Part shown: positions 34,582 to 46,664 of the stretch, piece by piece | Numbering within the stretch: position 1 is the first letter of the stretch | Layout: every line of letters starts with the position of its first letter | Made by a program: the position numbers and the translations under genes | The notes under the pieces: generated by a model | What the model saw: the letters and a program-made list of their open reading frames with translations, nothing else | Told to the model about the DNA's origin: nothing | The model's database searches: none | NCBI GenBank assembly: GCA_018894105.1 | Contig: CM032128.1 | Span: forward strand, 16,721,001 to 16,785,000 | Direction of reading: 5' to 3' | DNA from: Jacaranda mimosifolia | Taxonomy: Eukaryota; Streptophyta; Magnoliopsida; Lamiales; Bignoniaceae | Length of the DNA stretch: 64,000 nucleotides

Positions 34582-36090
34582 ATGGTGAACACCAGGCGAT
34601 CCCCCTCAGGAAGAGAAGAAAACAGGAGGTCTAGCTCTCCCCCTACTCAACCTTAGCAAGAAACCAGTGCACCAGGATCAAACGCCCCGTCAGAACAAGT
34701 GGTCACCTTGACCATGCCCCAGTTTATGCAGCTTATAAGTGAGCAGAAATCCGCCCAAATTTCGGTTCAACTTTCAGCAGCTTTAAATAGATATGCTGTG
34801 CAGTCAAAGCCAACTGCCAGTGTGACGCCGCAACCTGCGGCCCAAGAGAAAAGACCACTGAGGGAGAACTTGGATTGACCAGAGTCCAGAAGGCCCCCCT
34901 CGAGGCACGAAGTGAGCCCAGGACACTTTTTGAGGGCAATGGCCCGACCCGTGCCCCGCGAAGAAGTTGCAGATTCCGTTGATTACCGCGTTCGATCTAT
35001 TCGAGCCTCGCAGTGCGATAGGGTTGAGCGCTCGAGACCCCACCCAGATAGAAATACGTCCCAAGCCGACAGAGAAGAATAAGTGGAAATGTCCCACCAA
35101 GTCCAGCAGTTGAATCGACGATTGGAGGAAATCTTGAGGAGAAACACAGAGAGAAACCTCAATTATGAGGGACTGTCGAGGTTTCGAAGGGAGAGAGATT
35201 CACTATTTATCCAGGAGATTATCGATGAATGCATTGCCATTGATGCTAAGATCCTGACCGGCCTACCCCGATATAATGGCTCATCGGGCCCAAACGAACA
35301 CCCGATGCAATTCGAGCACATGATGCAGTTGCACGGGCATAATGAGTACATCCACGCCAAAATTCTAGTAACCACCTTTGAAGGAATAGCGCTGGACTGG
35401 TTTGTTAAATTGGAACCGGCGTCGATACATTCATATGATCTGTTATGTGACAAGTTTTTGCACTAGTTCACAAGTAGGAGAATGACGAAACTCCCACACA
35501 CCTACCTGTATACGGTGAAGCAAAATGAAGGGAAGTCCCTCCGAGACTTTTTCACTAGATTCAATATAGAGGTGTTGAAGATCAATGGAGGAGCTCCTCG
35601 ACCTTGCGGAGAGGTACATAACCCAAGAGGAGATGAGTAAACTTAAATATGGTAACCTCGAGGTCGAGAAGAAAAAGAGCAAAGAGAAAGATGACCGCCA
35701 TGTCAGAGAGGGACGTCGGTCACCCATTAAGCGCTTCCATGACTATACTCCACTTAACTTCCCTAGAAAATGAGGTGTTGTTTGGTATCCAGCATGACAA
35801 TCTCCTTAAAAGGCCCAGGAAGTTGACCGAGACGGAAGCCATGAAAAAATCAAAGAAATACTGTCACTTCCATAAATAGAGAGGGCATGACATGGAGGAT
35901 TGTTTCAACTTACACGACGAGATAGAAAGACTGATCAAATAGGGCCATTTGAAAAAAATTTTCGACGAGCGTGCCAGGGGTGAAGAGGGCAAAATCCATT
36001 GAATTCCTCATAGAGAAAGGTCGGCTAGCCCGATGAGAGAAGATAAAGGAAATAGACTAGCTTAGGAGCCCCATCCCCCATTCGAGGAGT
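34582..36090 (+). pseudogene. Tat element gag
   Basis: The ATG at 34582 opens MVNTRRSPSGREENRRS, a typical basic start. A retrotransposon gag domain lies at 35083-35580, with AKILVTTFEGIALDWFVKL and, after one stop, LRDFFTRFN. A nucleic-acid-binding motif with CHFHK...GHDMEDC follows at about 35860-35900. In-frame stops include one at 35466-35468 where the family has Gln (CAG to TAG), and there are frameshifts. The product would form the virus-like particle; it is not made from this copy. Confidence 0.8.
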
Positions 36091-36097
36091 CCTCGAC

Positions 36098-36715
36098 ATG
36101 ATCGCGGGAAAACCCTCTAGGGGGGACTCAAGGCCTGCCAGAAAGGAAACTAAGAGGCAATTGGAATCGACCAAGCCAGCCAAGGTCGAAATAATTTTCC
36201 AACTTTCGAGCAGCGTAGAACCAATCTCCTTTACTGGCTCTGACCTTAATCATCTAGAAAATAAAGGAGTCGGCAGAGAGACTGATTACCCCATGGTGGT
36301 AACACTTGAAATAGCCAATTTTGAGGTGAGAAAGATTTTGGTCAACAATGGAAGTTCTGCGAACATCATATTTTTGTCCACTTTGAACAGGATGAATTTG
36401 GGCCAACTAAAGTTTGAGCCAGTCCGAACGCCGCTGGTCGGATTTGGGGGGTCTGAGATCATTCCAGAATGATCTATTAACATGTCCACATCATTTGGAT
36501 AGGTTCCCTGAAGTAGAACCCTGATGGTCAACTACCTGGTAGTCGATGCCCCATTCACTTATAATATCATCATTGGTCGACCAGCCTTGAATGACTTCAG
36601 AGCTATTGTCTCCACTTACCACATGAAGATCAAGTTCCCAACCTTAGCAAGAGTAGGAGAAATCTTATGCAATCTCAAGGACGCATGGCGCTGCTACACC
36701 ATCTCTATCTAGGCC
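36098..36715 (+). pseudogene. Tat element aspartic protease region
   Basis: The active-site block reads ILVNNGSSANIIF where the family has VDxGSS, so the catalytic aspartate is replaced by asparagine. LVGFGGSEI and YNIIIGRPALNDF downstream are normal flanking motifs. A stop at 36470-36472 and a frame change break it. Confidence 0.75.
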
Positions 36716-36939
36716 AGCGAATAGAAGAAGCGATCTCAATTGAAGCCCTCGGGAGACACTCCTATAGCGAAACCCGAGGAGGGACATGCATCTAAGAAAA
36801 GGAAGTTGGAAGACACCTGGGTCGAGCCCGTCAGGGAGTTCAAAACAATAAAGTTGGAACCTGGAAACCCCGACAAAACTACCCGGGTCGGAAGTGATAC
36901 GGGCGACCGCTTGGAATGCCTCATGGTTGATTTCCTTCG

Positions 36940-38110
36940 ATGAAACATCGATGTGTTCACTTGGAAGGCTGCCAACCTTCAAGGAATCAACCCAAGTGTC
37001 ATCGTCCATCGACTCAAGGTGGACCCTGCTCACAAGCTAGTGAGGCAGAAGACAAGAACTTTCAATGTAGAAAGGTCCTAAATCACAGAAGAGGAGGTCA
37101 ATAAGCTACTAGAGGCAGGATATATTGTGGAAATTCAGTACCCCTCTTGGCTTTGTAATGTTGTACTCGTCCCTAAGAATGAGGGAAAGTGGCGCATGTG
37201 TAATGATTTCACCGATTTAAATAAATCTTGCCCTAAGGATCCTTACCGCCTGCTTCGTATAGATTTATTAGTAGATTCTACAGTTGGTTGTGAGTTGTTG
37301 AGCATGATGGATGCCTTCCAAGGTTATTATCAAATATTCATTGCACTTAAGGATAGGGATAAGACCTCTTTCGTCATCCCCAATGGAGTATACTGTTTCT
37401 TAGTCATGTCGTTCGGGCTCAAGAATGCGGGAGCAACGTACTAAAGATTGCTCAACATCATGTTGAAGAACGAGATCAGAAGATCGATGGAGGTCTACAT
37501 CGATGACATGATTGTCAAAATCGAGAAAGTCGAGGAGCACCTCATTGACCTCGACCATACATTTTCCATACTAAGGGCGTTCGGCATGAAGTTTAACCCC
37601 AATAAGTGCACATTTGGGGTTTGTGGAGGCAAGTTTCTTGGTTATATGGTCAATTCTGGAGATTGCCCTGCCTCACACTGTTCAAGATGTACAACGCCTG
37701 GTCAGTAGGATCATAGCCCTCGGCAGGTCTCCATTTCTTCAAAATACTAAAAAATACGAAGAAATCAGGGTTCTAGTGGACTCAACAATACAACTAGGCC
37801 TTAATTGAGCTCAAGCAATACTTGTCATCACCACCTATGCTCGTCAAGCTCAAGCTGGGAGAAGTTCTAGAACTTTACCTCGTTGTATCCATCGCCTCGA
37901 TCAGTTCAGTATTGGCATCAATGAGAGATGGGACTTGCCGACCTGTATATTACTGCAGTAAGGCTTTGCACGGGCCTGAGCATAATTACCTAGAGATCGA
38001 GAAGTTTATTCTCCCCTCCATCACGGAAGCATGGAAGTTGCGACCTTACTTCCAGTCCCATGCGATCTTAGTCTTGACCAATCAGCTTTTAAAACAAGTA
38101 TTGTCGTTCA
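36940..38110 (+). pseudogene. Tat element reverse transcriptase and RNase H
   Basis: RT fingers/palm motifs are DFTDLNKSCPKDPY and SMMDAFQGYYQIF; the catalytic motif is YIDDMIV at about 37495. A TAA at 37442-37444 replaces a conserved Gln codon, consistent with C to T change. The first RNase H-like domain follows at 37822-38110 (RPVYYCSKALHGPEHNYLEIEKF style). A frame change occurs near 37650-37700. Confidence 0.85.
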
Positions 38111-38188
38111 GGACGACTCACAAAATGGGCAATCGAGCTTGGGAAATTCGACATCACGTTCCAACTGTGAACAACCATAAAAGCGCAA

Positions 38189-38640
38189 GTGCTAGTTGAT
38201 TTTGTTGTCGAGAGACTTGACCTCCCAAACTACCCCGACCAAACCCCATCTGTATGGACATTTCACGTCGATGGATCGACAACCGCATCAGGGGGCGAAA
38301 TTGGAATTTCTCTCCGTTCCTTGCTTACCGAAGAGTATGATTTTGCCATAAAGCTTGACTTCCCACTTACCAACAATAAGGTAGAATATGAACTTATAGC
38401 TGGAATGAACATGGCAGAAGCTCGAGGCGTCGAGCAACTAGTAACGATCACCGATTCCCAGTTGGTGGCGAAACAAGTGGAAGGGAATTTCGAGCCTAAG
38501 GAAACTAAAATGAGTTAGTGCCTGACTAAAGTGAAACAATTACAACTGGCATTCAAGAGCTTCACCCTGAGCCAGGTACCCTGAGCGGAAAATAAACGGG
38601 CAGACGCACTTTCAAAGTTAGCCAGCTCGACGAAAGGAAC
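38189..38640 (+). pseudogene. Second (additional) RNase H of the Tat element
   Basis: FHVDGSTTASGGEIGISL has the first catalytic Asp, NNKVEYELIAGMNMA the Glu and TITDSQLV the second Asp of an RNase H fold, in the order expected of the extra RNase H that marks Tat-lineage elements. A stop at 38516-38518 interrupts the downstream part. Confidence 0.8.
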
Positions 38641-38656
38641 CAGGGAAAAAACTATA

Positions 38657-39960
38657 ATGTTCTTGGTGGCCAACAAACCATGTATTCAAGCCATCGATCA
38701 GAACTTTATCGGATGGGTCGAAGAGACAGCGCCTTTCTGGCAAAACCCAATCAAGCTCTACTTGAGCCAGGGGATGGACCCCGATGGCGAGAACGAGGCC
38801 CGCAGGCTTAGAGGACTGGCAGCCAAGTTTGCCCTCGACAAACATGGACAGCTCTACAGTAGGTCAATGTCAGGACCACCACTTAAATGCCTAACACCCA
38901 AAGAGGAAAACGAAGTGCTACATGAGATTCACGCCGACATCTGCGGCAACCATTCCGGAGGTTGCTCCTTGGTCCATAAAGTTGTCCGTTACGGTTATTT
39001 TTGGCCTACCTTACTGCAAGACTCAGTCGACTTCACTAGAAATTGCGCAAACATACCGCACCAACCAACCGCGTCGAAAATGAACGTCCAGATCACATGG
39101 CCATTCGATAAGTGGGGGATCAACATAGTTGGTTCTCTCCAGAAAACTTTGGGTCGAGTACTTCACTAAATGGGTTGAAGCCAAAGCAGTTCCAAAAATC
39201 ACCGATGCGGCCATCAAGAGTTTCATTTGGAAAAACATAATTTATCAGTTCGGTTTGCCCAAAGTCCTGATTTCGAACAATGGGACCCAATTCCAGAGTA
39301 AGAGCACGAGAAAATAGTGTGAGACCTTGGGAATCAGCCAGCATTTCACGTCAGTAGGGAACCCCAGGCTAATGGTTAGACGGAGGTCACGAACAAGATA
39401 GTTCTCGACCACCTCAAATCTCTAATAGCATGCGCAGTAGCAAGTTTGGTAGACGACATCCCAGGAGTGCTATAGGCATATAAGACCACTCCTCAAACAG
39501 CCATAGGCCACAACCCCTACAACTTGGTTTGTGGCTCTGAAGTAGTAATTCTATCTGAGCTGGTCCAGCACATAGCCCCAGTGATTCACTATAATCCGGT
39601 CAGAAATGCAACGGAAAGGACCCTAGACCTAATCACCATCGACGAGCTGCGCCACATAGCCTACAATACGATGCAACGATACCAGTCAAAAATGACAGAA
39701 CGTTACAACAAAGTAGTTCGACCTCGTAGTTTCAAAGTCGGCGACCTAGTCTTCAAGAAGGTCTAAGTGTTGAGAAATATGGGAAAACTCGACCCAAAAT
39801 GGGAGGGACCTTATTCTGTGGTCAAAGTGTCAAAGTACAATGCATGCCGGCTAGCAGACATGCAAGGCAACGAACTACCATGACCTTGGAACACCATAAA
39901 TCTAAGGAAATTCTATGTATAAAAAGGCCGCGAGCTGCCATTGTATTCTGTCGCAGAAAT
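38657..39960 (+). pseudogene. Tat element integrase
   Basis: The zinc-binding part spans HADICGNHSGGC to NCANIPH (about 38930-39060). The core begins WPFDKWGINIVG, but a short deletion and frame change lie before YFTKWVEAK at 39161. The second acidic residue is lost (SNNGTQF for xDNGTQF), and the conserved Gln of the xNGQxE block is a stop near 39376. A C-terminal GDLVFKKV segment ends the domain near 39766, with traces to 39960. It cannot integrate. Confidence 0.85.
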
Positions 39961-40028
39961 GAAAAGTTCGCGAAAATCTTGACATAAGTTAATTGCGAAT
40001 ACCTATTGACATAAGTTAATTACTCACT

Positions 40029-40390
40029 GTCGACCCTATAGTCGACCAAGCAGGCTTCAAGCCGCTAAGTCAAGGCTTCGCAGCCGAGACTAATTTGTCG
40101 ACCTGTAGTTGACCAAATAGGCTTCAAGCCGCCAAGTCAAGGCTTCGCAGCCAAGACTAACTTGTCGACCCCATAGTCGACCAAGCAGGCTTCAGGACGC
40201 CAAGTCGAAGCTTTGCAACCAAGACCATCATGTCGACTCCGTAGTCGCTAAATTATTCGAGTTTATATTTAGTTATTTCGTTCAAATAAGCAATTGACAA
40301 GATGGATTCCAGTCGACCCCGCAGTTGCTAGATTATACGAGTTTATTGTTAATTATCTTGTTCAATTGAGCAATTGATGTGTTAGGTTGC
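40029..40390 (+). repeat. Tandem repeats after pol in the Tat element
   Basis: Units of about 68 bp starting GTCGACC begin at 40029, 40097 and 40164, with a partial one at 40232; a further pair of about 80-bp units follows (CGAGTTTATATTTAGTTA, CGAGTTTATTGTTAATTA). Variable tandem repeats in this position are common in Tat elements. Confidence 0.8.
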
Positions 40391-40659
40391 AACAAATCTC
40401 TGAGTCACTAAATTGCACAGTAATCACAATTCACTCGACGAGGATCTTGAACTAATCTTGCAAAAATTTAAAAGTGAACATTCGACTACAAATTCATTCA
40501 TTCAGCCAAGTAAAGATGTTCAAATTCTGAAGATATAGAGGAATGTCTCGTTCAAATTTACAAAACCTTAGTTACATATATCAAAGAGAGTACATCAATC
40601 AAAAAAAAAAAAAAAGAAAAGAGAAGAAAAAGAAGAGAATACATCATTGTAGCAGCATC
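40391..40659 (+). other. Tat element non-coding spacer
   Basis: Between the tandem repeats and the antisense reading region. It holds a purine tract at 40601-40639 and no coding. Confidence 0.5.
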
Positions 40660-42973
40660 AGCTTGACCCGATGCCCTCGTAGCCCCCACCTTGAGCGCCC
40701 TCATCGATTGTTTGTTCGAGCTCATCACTTGAAGGAATAGGAATGGAAATTGGCTCGGGCATGGCGACAGCAACAGGAACGGCGGCAGTCGCAGGCTGAG
40801 AAGCTCCAGCAACGTCGGTCAGAAAACACCCATCTAGGGGATGAAGATACTCGGCCATGTTGACCACACCATCCTAGACCTCGAATGCAAAGTCTTTGGC
40901 GAAGTCAAATTCCTTGGCAATTGCTTCCAACCTCTTCACCACCTCGACTTACTTCCTTTGCTCATCTGTCAAGGGTACGGCTGGCGGAGCCTTCTCAACT
41001 CTCTTGGCCACAGGGGCCTCTGCACCTCTCCCTTCATCCCCCCCTTATCTTCTGGATAAGGCTTAAGGGCCTTCTCGAATGAGTTTTGGGTGTTGTCTAG
41101 CGAGAACATGACACTTGCATCCTTAAAATTCGAGCTGAGCATGGACTGTTGCACTGTCTTTCACCGCATTAACAGTAGCTTCTGGTAAAATTCAGCTTGA
41201 GCCACATCGAGCGCAGACCTCCGACCAACGGATCGACCAGAGTCATAGGCGAGCTGTGCATCCAACCTAGCCCACTTCAGCAACTCATCCATTCTGGTCC
41301 TCTCCTCAACAGAGGCAACCGGCTGACTATCCCTTACTTGGAGTTGACTATTTTAACTCCTCGATCTGCTTGGCCAGCTCTTCGATCCTGGTCTACAAAG
41401 ACTCGAGCTGAGCCTTCAAAGTCTCCATGTCTCCGCCCACCTGCAGGCGCTCGCGGTCGACTAAGGCCAGCTCCGACCTCTTGTAGAAGTGATATCCCAG
41501 CTGGCTGACATAAAAGACAACATTACTGATAAGAGAACAATATTTGACCAAAAATAAAGCTTGACAATATGACCTATTCGACCAGAGCTTTACCATGTTG
41601 GAGTGATAGACCAAAGCCCTAAGAGCAGTGTCCTGGCTCAGGCTCATCAGCTTTTTCTAGTTGGACATGAACAACCCAGCCATCAACACCTTCAGAAGAG
41701 CGGCCCTGGTTGACCCCCTCGTCTCCATCAATAGCAAATTGTAAATGGCCATGCTCGGCTTCGTACCAAACCTCGCCGAGGGTAATTTGGGCAGATGGAA
41801 CAGTAAGTCATCCCCGTGCTGCTCAAACAGATCGTAGCCCGAGGGTTGGCCCTACCTTGTGGCCTTTCCCTTCCCCCTCTCAGCTGCGGCCCTCTTCAGG
41901 GCAGGTCCCGCCTGCTCCACCATAGGTCTTTTACCTTGATCCGCCAGGCTACTACCTGTAGTTGCTACTAGTCGAGCAGGTGACGGAGTCGGAGATAATG
42001 AGGGTGTCATAGCCTTTGGCTGGGGTGCTTTGACCACAGCCGCCCCTCAATGAGCCATGGTCGCCAAGTGGTGTTGCTGATTCCTCTCGGCCCTTGCCAA
42101 AGCTTCAGCTCTTGAGCGGTTCGTTCGTTGAAAAATTTTGTTGGGCTGGCGACAACCCAGCCAACACCAAACTCCTCTCCTTGATAAACACCGAGGCCTC
42201 CATTTGGCCAAACTTGACCAGATCCCGAAAAAAAGTATTAGGCCAGGTCGAAGTCAGGTTACCTGGCATCTCGACATGCCCCATCCCCAGCCCCTCGAAA
42301 TATTGAACCCCTAGCAACTCGAACGTATAGGTAACATTTTTTCCACTCTTTCCATAAGAAAATGATGGGGTCATGAGGAATTTACGATGGGGTCGAGCAG
42401 TGAGGTAATAGAAACCCGACTTGTGGGACATGGGAATATGGAAAAGATTGGAGAAGTTATCAAAATTGGTAGGCTGGTAAAAAAGGTGCATCAAAACAAT
42501 AAAGCTATAAATGGTTGAAAAATAATTCAGCAGCAGTTGGGTTATACACACTTGTAGGCCTCTGAGAAGGTCGACTATATGACCACCTAGGGAAACTTAA
42601 TACCACACCTAAAGGCGTCCTCAAACACGGTGATACAGCCGGCCGGGGGTCGATGCATTCGACCAGAAGCCCCAGGAGTGAATAACTTATACTTAGAAGG
42701 AATGTGATACAACTGTCTAATGTGTCGTAGGTTAACGGGAGTGATTGTGGACACTTTCTCGTTGTAATGGTCAGGGGTGAATAATCGACCCTGTGATGGA
42801 GGAACTTGACTTGGCCTAGCTCCATCACCCCTACAATCGCTGCTCGAGCTACTGGAGCTCGAGCTATCGTTCGATGAGCTACTCGACTCCTCTGATGAAC
42901 CCCTAGGCCTATCAGAATGAGTAGCCTCACTGTCCCCCCAATGGCTACCCTTAAAATCAGATAAACGCAACAT
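40660..42973 (-). pseudogene. Antisense reading region of the Tat element
   Basis: On the strand opposite to gag-pol, collinear fragments add up to a large broken protein. The start near 42973 has a serine-rich tract (SSEESSSSSNDSSSSSSSSS), then LRHIRQLYHIPSKYKLF and GCITVFEDAFRCGI. The middle has MSHKSGFYYLTARPHRKF (about 42430). A coiled-coil-like part is at 41647-41340 (LKAQLESL, RIEELAKQIEEL), and an acidic end is at 40867-40660. Antisense frames between pol and the 3' LTR are known in Tat-lineage elements such as Grande and RIRE2 types. The function is not established. Several stops and frame changes show it is dead here. Confidence 0.75.
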
Positions 42974-43296
42974 TGCTACAATAAAACGAAGAACACTAAG
43001 GAGAGTGAAAGAAAGGACTTATTCTCTATCGATGTACTAAAAGCAGAAGATATTAGCAACAAAGGCAGTTGGCTAGATGCTCAACCAGACGCAAAGGTAG
43101 TAAAAGTAAAAATGGCTATTTTAATAGCACCAATTTATAGGCACGCGAGTGCGGGAACCCAAGCGATTGCAATAATGCTGTAACCGTCGTTCCGCGGCAC
43201 CCGGGTCAACTTTCAAAAACCTTCTTCGATGAGCCAGCGTAGCCGCTCAATAGATTACTCCCCAATCCTTTTCGTCGTTTCCCTCGTTCAGCATTC
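42974..43296 (+). other. Tat element non-coding end region
   Basis: Between the start of the antisense frame and the polypurine tract. On the minus strand this would be the antisense transcript leader. No gene is seen. Confidence 0.5.
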
Positions 43297-43313
43297 AAAA
43301 GTGGGGGAACTCA
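43297..43313 (+). other. Polypurine tract of the Tat element
   Basis: AAAAGTGGGGGAACTCA directly precedes the 3' LTR and is the plus-strand primer site. Confidence 0.75.
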
Positions 43314-44055
43314 TGATATGGGATAGCCCAAGGTGCTTGGCCCAAAGACTATAGGCCCAAAGATGTAGCAGCAGGCCTACCTCATACACTAGGCCCAATT
43401 ATGCTACTAACGTCAGGTGACCTAAATCAACCACGGAGATTGACATAACTCGCGGACAGGACCATTGATCAATAATTCGAACGCATCGCTCATCCACCCC
43501 ATACACCGCGCGTCTATCCATCGTTAGGTCGACCCGTCGCGTAACCATCTCTGCCGCATTAAATGCCCTGACAAGCAGCATGCCTCCACATTAATGGCGT
43601 ATGCCACCCTAGTACCACCCATGCTGCCGCACTAGGGAGGAGGCGCGTGTACAATGTCCTATTCTGTCCCTAAAACTTGGAGAGGCAGCCACTTGGAATA
43701 GTACAAGTGTGGGAGATGACCTAATGGCCCCCATGCAAGGACAGAGACCATTACTACATGTCAAGAGCATCCCAGACAAATGCCCACTAAGTGAAGGCTA
43801 TAAATACCCTCACTCCAGCATCTCAATGGTATGCAATTCTAGACACACAAAGTCCTCACTCTGCTACTCATTATATCTGGTCGACTCTACACTGACTTGG
43901 GCGCTGAAGTGCCTAAGCCGAGAGCTCCTCGGTTAGGTTGACATTTCCTCGTTATTGCAGGACTCAGCCCAGTTATATCCATATATCGACTAGAGAGGTC
44001 AGACCAATCCAAAAACACTACCTGATCCAGCTACCGACTGATTTCACCCTCATAA
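43314..44055 (+). repeat. 3' LTR of the Tat element
   Basis: Starts TGATATGGGATAGCCC and ends CACCCTCATAA, where the 5' LTR has CATCA, so the terminal CA appears mutated to AA. It is 742 bp, 12 shorter than the 5' LTR. Confidence 0.8.
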
Positions 44056-44060
44056 GTACG

Positions 44061-45374
44061 TTTTCAAGTACTTTTCGTAGAATACCTTTACTTTATTTTT
44101 GAATCCTCATGCCTAAATAAAATAACTATCAACCTAATACTACCATGACAACTACCACATAATCAAGATTGTACATGATTATACATATTTTTATTTTTAT
44201 AACCTCACATTCTATTTGTGAGACTTATATTATTGGGTTAAACATTATTTGGCTGTTTTTAATTTAAGGTGAAAGCCTGCCATTTTCATGTGCCAATCAA
44301 AAGTTTCAGTTTAATTATCTACCTCTATAGGGAAATTTATAGGTCGACAAAGTCTAGTTATTCCATGGTACAAATTTCTACTGCCATCACTGGTTGTCCA
44401 ATTTCAATTAGTTATGCTTCATTTAACACTCATTCTTTTTAATTACTTTTATAATTCCAGGTATTCGCAAGTTTCCAATTTTTCATTTTAATGTAGTTCA
44501 TTTTTTCAAGAAAATCAGAAATAGAAGGCTTTTTACATATGTTACTTAGAAATAAAAATTAAACCATACATCATTTTTCTTTAACGGGACAACAAATAAA
44601 TTTTTGAATATATCAAAATATTATCTTATAAATTACATACCCTTTTTTGATATGATTTTGTGTAATATACCTAAAATGTTATGATATTATTTTTTAAATT
44701 TTCATAACTACAACTTATATAGGAAGTACCATTTACAACCTATGCATTATATGCTCATAATTATCATTTCATTGTAATATTTTGTTATTATGTATGTAAA
44801 ATTTAAATAAATATCAAATGCTATTTAAAACTTAATATTATATCAAATATAAATATTAATTTTATTTATTCTATACCATAAAATTACTACAAATTACATC
44901 ATTACAGAAAAAGAATAAAATAAAGAAAAAGAATTATATGATCTAAAGCCATTCTTAGTTTTTTCTAAATTTGAAATGCAGTCATGAAACTATATACATT
45001 TCAAAGTATAAGTTCTTCCATAAAATTATGAGCCAAATTCCAGTTAGGCTGGTGAAGATGATAATAAGATAGCAACTTCCCTATACTACCTAATGTTTGA
45101 CCTCAACGTCTTTCTGGGAGTTTGTTTACCATAACTATATTAAAAATATTTTGGCATATCATAGAATTAAATGAAGTATAATTCTACTTGATATAAATGT
45201 TGATTCTAGGTCTTGACTTCTATTAACATATTACAACTAATTAAAATTAAAAGAAAAAAAAGAGAGCCTTAAAGCACTTGTGTTTTTACATTGTACCAAA
45301 TTTATATACAAATTTCCATATCCATACACAAATGACGTACATAATAAATTCATAATTATTGTAATTATAAAAGT
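44061..45374. other. Decayed Helitron-related DNA, no gene
   Basis: AT-rich. The part at about 44550-44880 aligns with 33380-33660 in the same orientation (shared ATATCAAAATATTAT and ACTTACA/ACTTATA...GTAYCATTTACAACC), so it is another copy of that Helitron-related sequence. Nothing is recognised in 44880-45374. Confidence 0.45.
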
Positions 45375-45806
45375 AAAAATTTACCAAACAATGATAGTGT
45401 AACTTCAAAACCCAAGAGATTTAAGAATGATTGCTAAAATAAAATAAAAAAAACAAAATCAGTTAACATTTCTCACATAAAGATAGCGACGAATCAGTTC
45501 ATCTATATTTGAAAAAAATATAGATAAAAGTTCAAAAATAGTTATATGGGAGAAATCATATTTGATTAAGAAGATGTAGACTATATTAAAGAAAAGAAAA
45601 AATGCAAAAAAGAAAGTAAGCATAAATATGTATTAAATTGATAAGACTATTATATGATGGTAGTGGCCTAGTAGGGTAGTAGTGGGATGATAGTTATTTT
45701 AGGTAAAATGAGTATTCTTATAAAAAGATAAAAATATTTGAGAAAAATTATTAAAAGTACACCATTAAAGGATTAGAACATTTATTAATTGTATATAGAA
45801 GTCCAA
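45375..45806 (-). mobile_element. Helitron 5' region copy A
   Basis: On the minus strand it begins with a decayed GGACTTCTATATACAATTAA terminus and aligns with 46664-46245 over about 420 bp. Both copies contain splice-like segments (an exon starting GCAATTATTG or GCAATCATTC and ending before GTAA). It looks like the 5' untranslated region of a Helitron. Confidence 0.5.
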
Positions 45807-46244
45807 TATCCAGCTAATTTATATCTCTTTAAATTTTTTTAGTAATAGTAACAGGAAATTATAATATTTTGTTATGGGCCGGGATAATTTTATATGTAAA
45901 ACATTTTAATGGAAGTCATGAAAAGATCTCTAAAATGAGTGAATCCAGTAAACATAGTGCTGGGGTTTCCGAAAGTATGCTTGTCATTGCGTCAGCCGTG
46001 TGGGAAATTAAATTGTCAATTCTTTAGGGGATAAAAAAAGGAAATAGGTAATGAAAAGAAAGGATGAAATAAAGTGCGGAAAGAGAAGCTCAAAAAACTG
46101 AGAAAATATGAAATAAAACAGGCCAAGATATTCCGTAAACACCATTCCCGAAAGTAAAATAGATTCTACAATGTGGAGGTAAAGCCTAGTAAAGTAAGCC
46201 GCATTATTAACACCCAATAAATAAAAACACATAATAAAAGTAAA
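45807..46244. other. Spacer between the two Helitron 5' copies
   Basis: Less AT-rich in the middle (45940-46060). No gene is recognised. It could be the interior of copy B. Confidence 0.4.
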
Positions 46245-46664
46245 AACTTACCGAATTATGATGATGCAACTTCAAAGCCCAAATGATTTACAATAATTGC
46301 TATAAAGATACAAAAAATCAATTAGTAATTAACATACCTTAAAGGCAATAACAAATTCATCATGTAGATTTAAAAATAAAATTTCAAAAATAATTACATG
46401 GAAGATATCATACCTGATGAAGAAGATGTTAGCAATACGAAAGAAAAGAACAACTGCAGAAAAATAAAATTTAGTATAATCATGGAAAATTGATTGGACA
46501 ATGATATGATGGTAGTGGGATGGTGGAGTGGTAGTAGTGAGATGATAGTGGGATGACAGTTATTTTAAGTATAATTGGAATTTTTTTAAAAAAGATAAGA
46601 ACATTTAAGGAAGTTTCTCCAAAACACACCAATAAAAGGCCAGAACCTTTATTAATAGTATAGA
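46245..46664 (-). mobile_element. Helitron 5' region copy B
   Basis: The minus-strand terminus TCTATACTATTAATAAAGG at 46664 is preceded by A on that strand, matching the Helitron 5' rule. It aligns with copy A and with the mini-Helitron at 21841 in its first 60 bases. Splice-like TTTCTGCAG and CATCAGGTATGA are present. Confidence 0.55.

Larger units (their letters stand above)
33787..44055 (+). mobile_element. Tat-lineage Ty3/gypsy retrotransposon, full-length but degenerate
   Basis: The 10.27-kb element has two LTRs (33787-34540 and 43314-44055), a primer-binding region, gag, protease, RT, RNase H, a second RNase H, integrase, a long 3' non-coding/antisense region and a polypurine tract. 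The additional RNase H and the antisense frame place it in the Tat group (Retand-like). Flanking 5-mers GTATG (33782-33786) and GTACG (44056-44060) agree at four of five bases. LTRs differ at many positions (about one in eight over the first 215 bases by eye), so it is old. Every coding domain carries stops. Confidence 0.9.
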
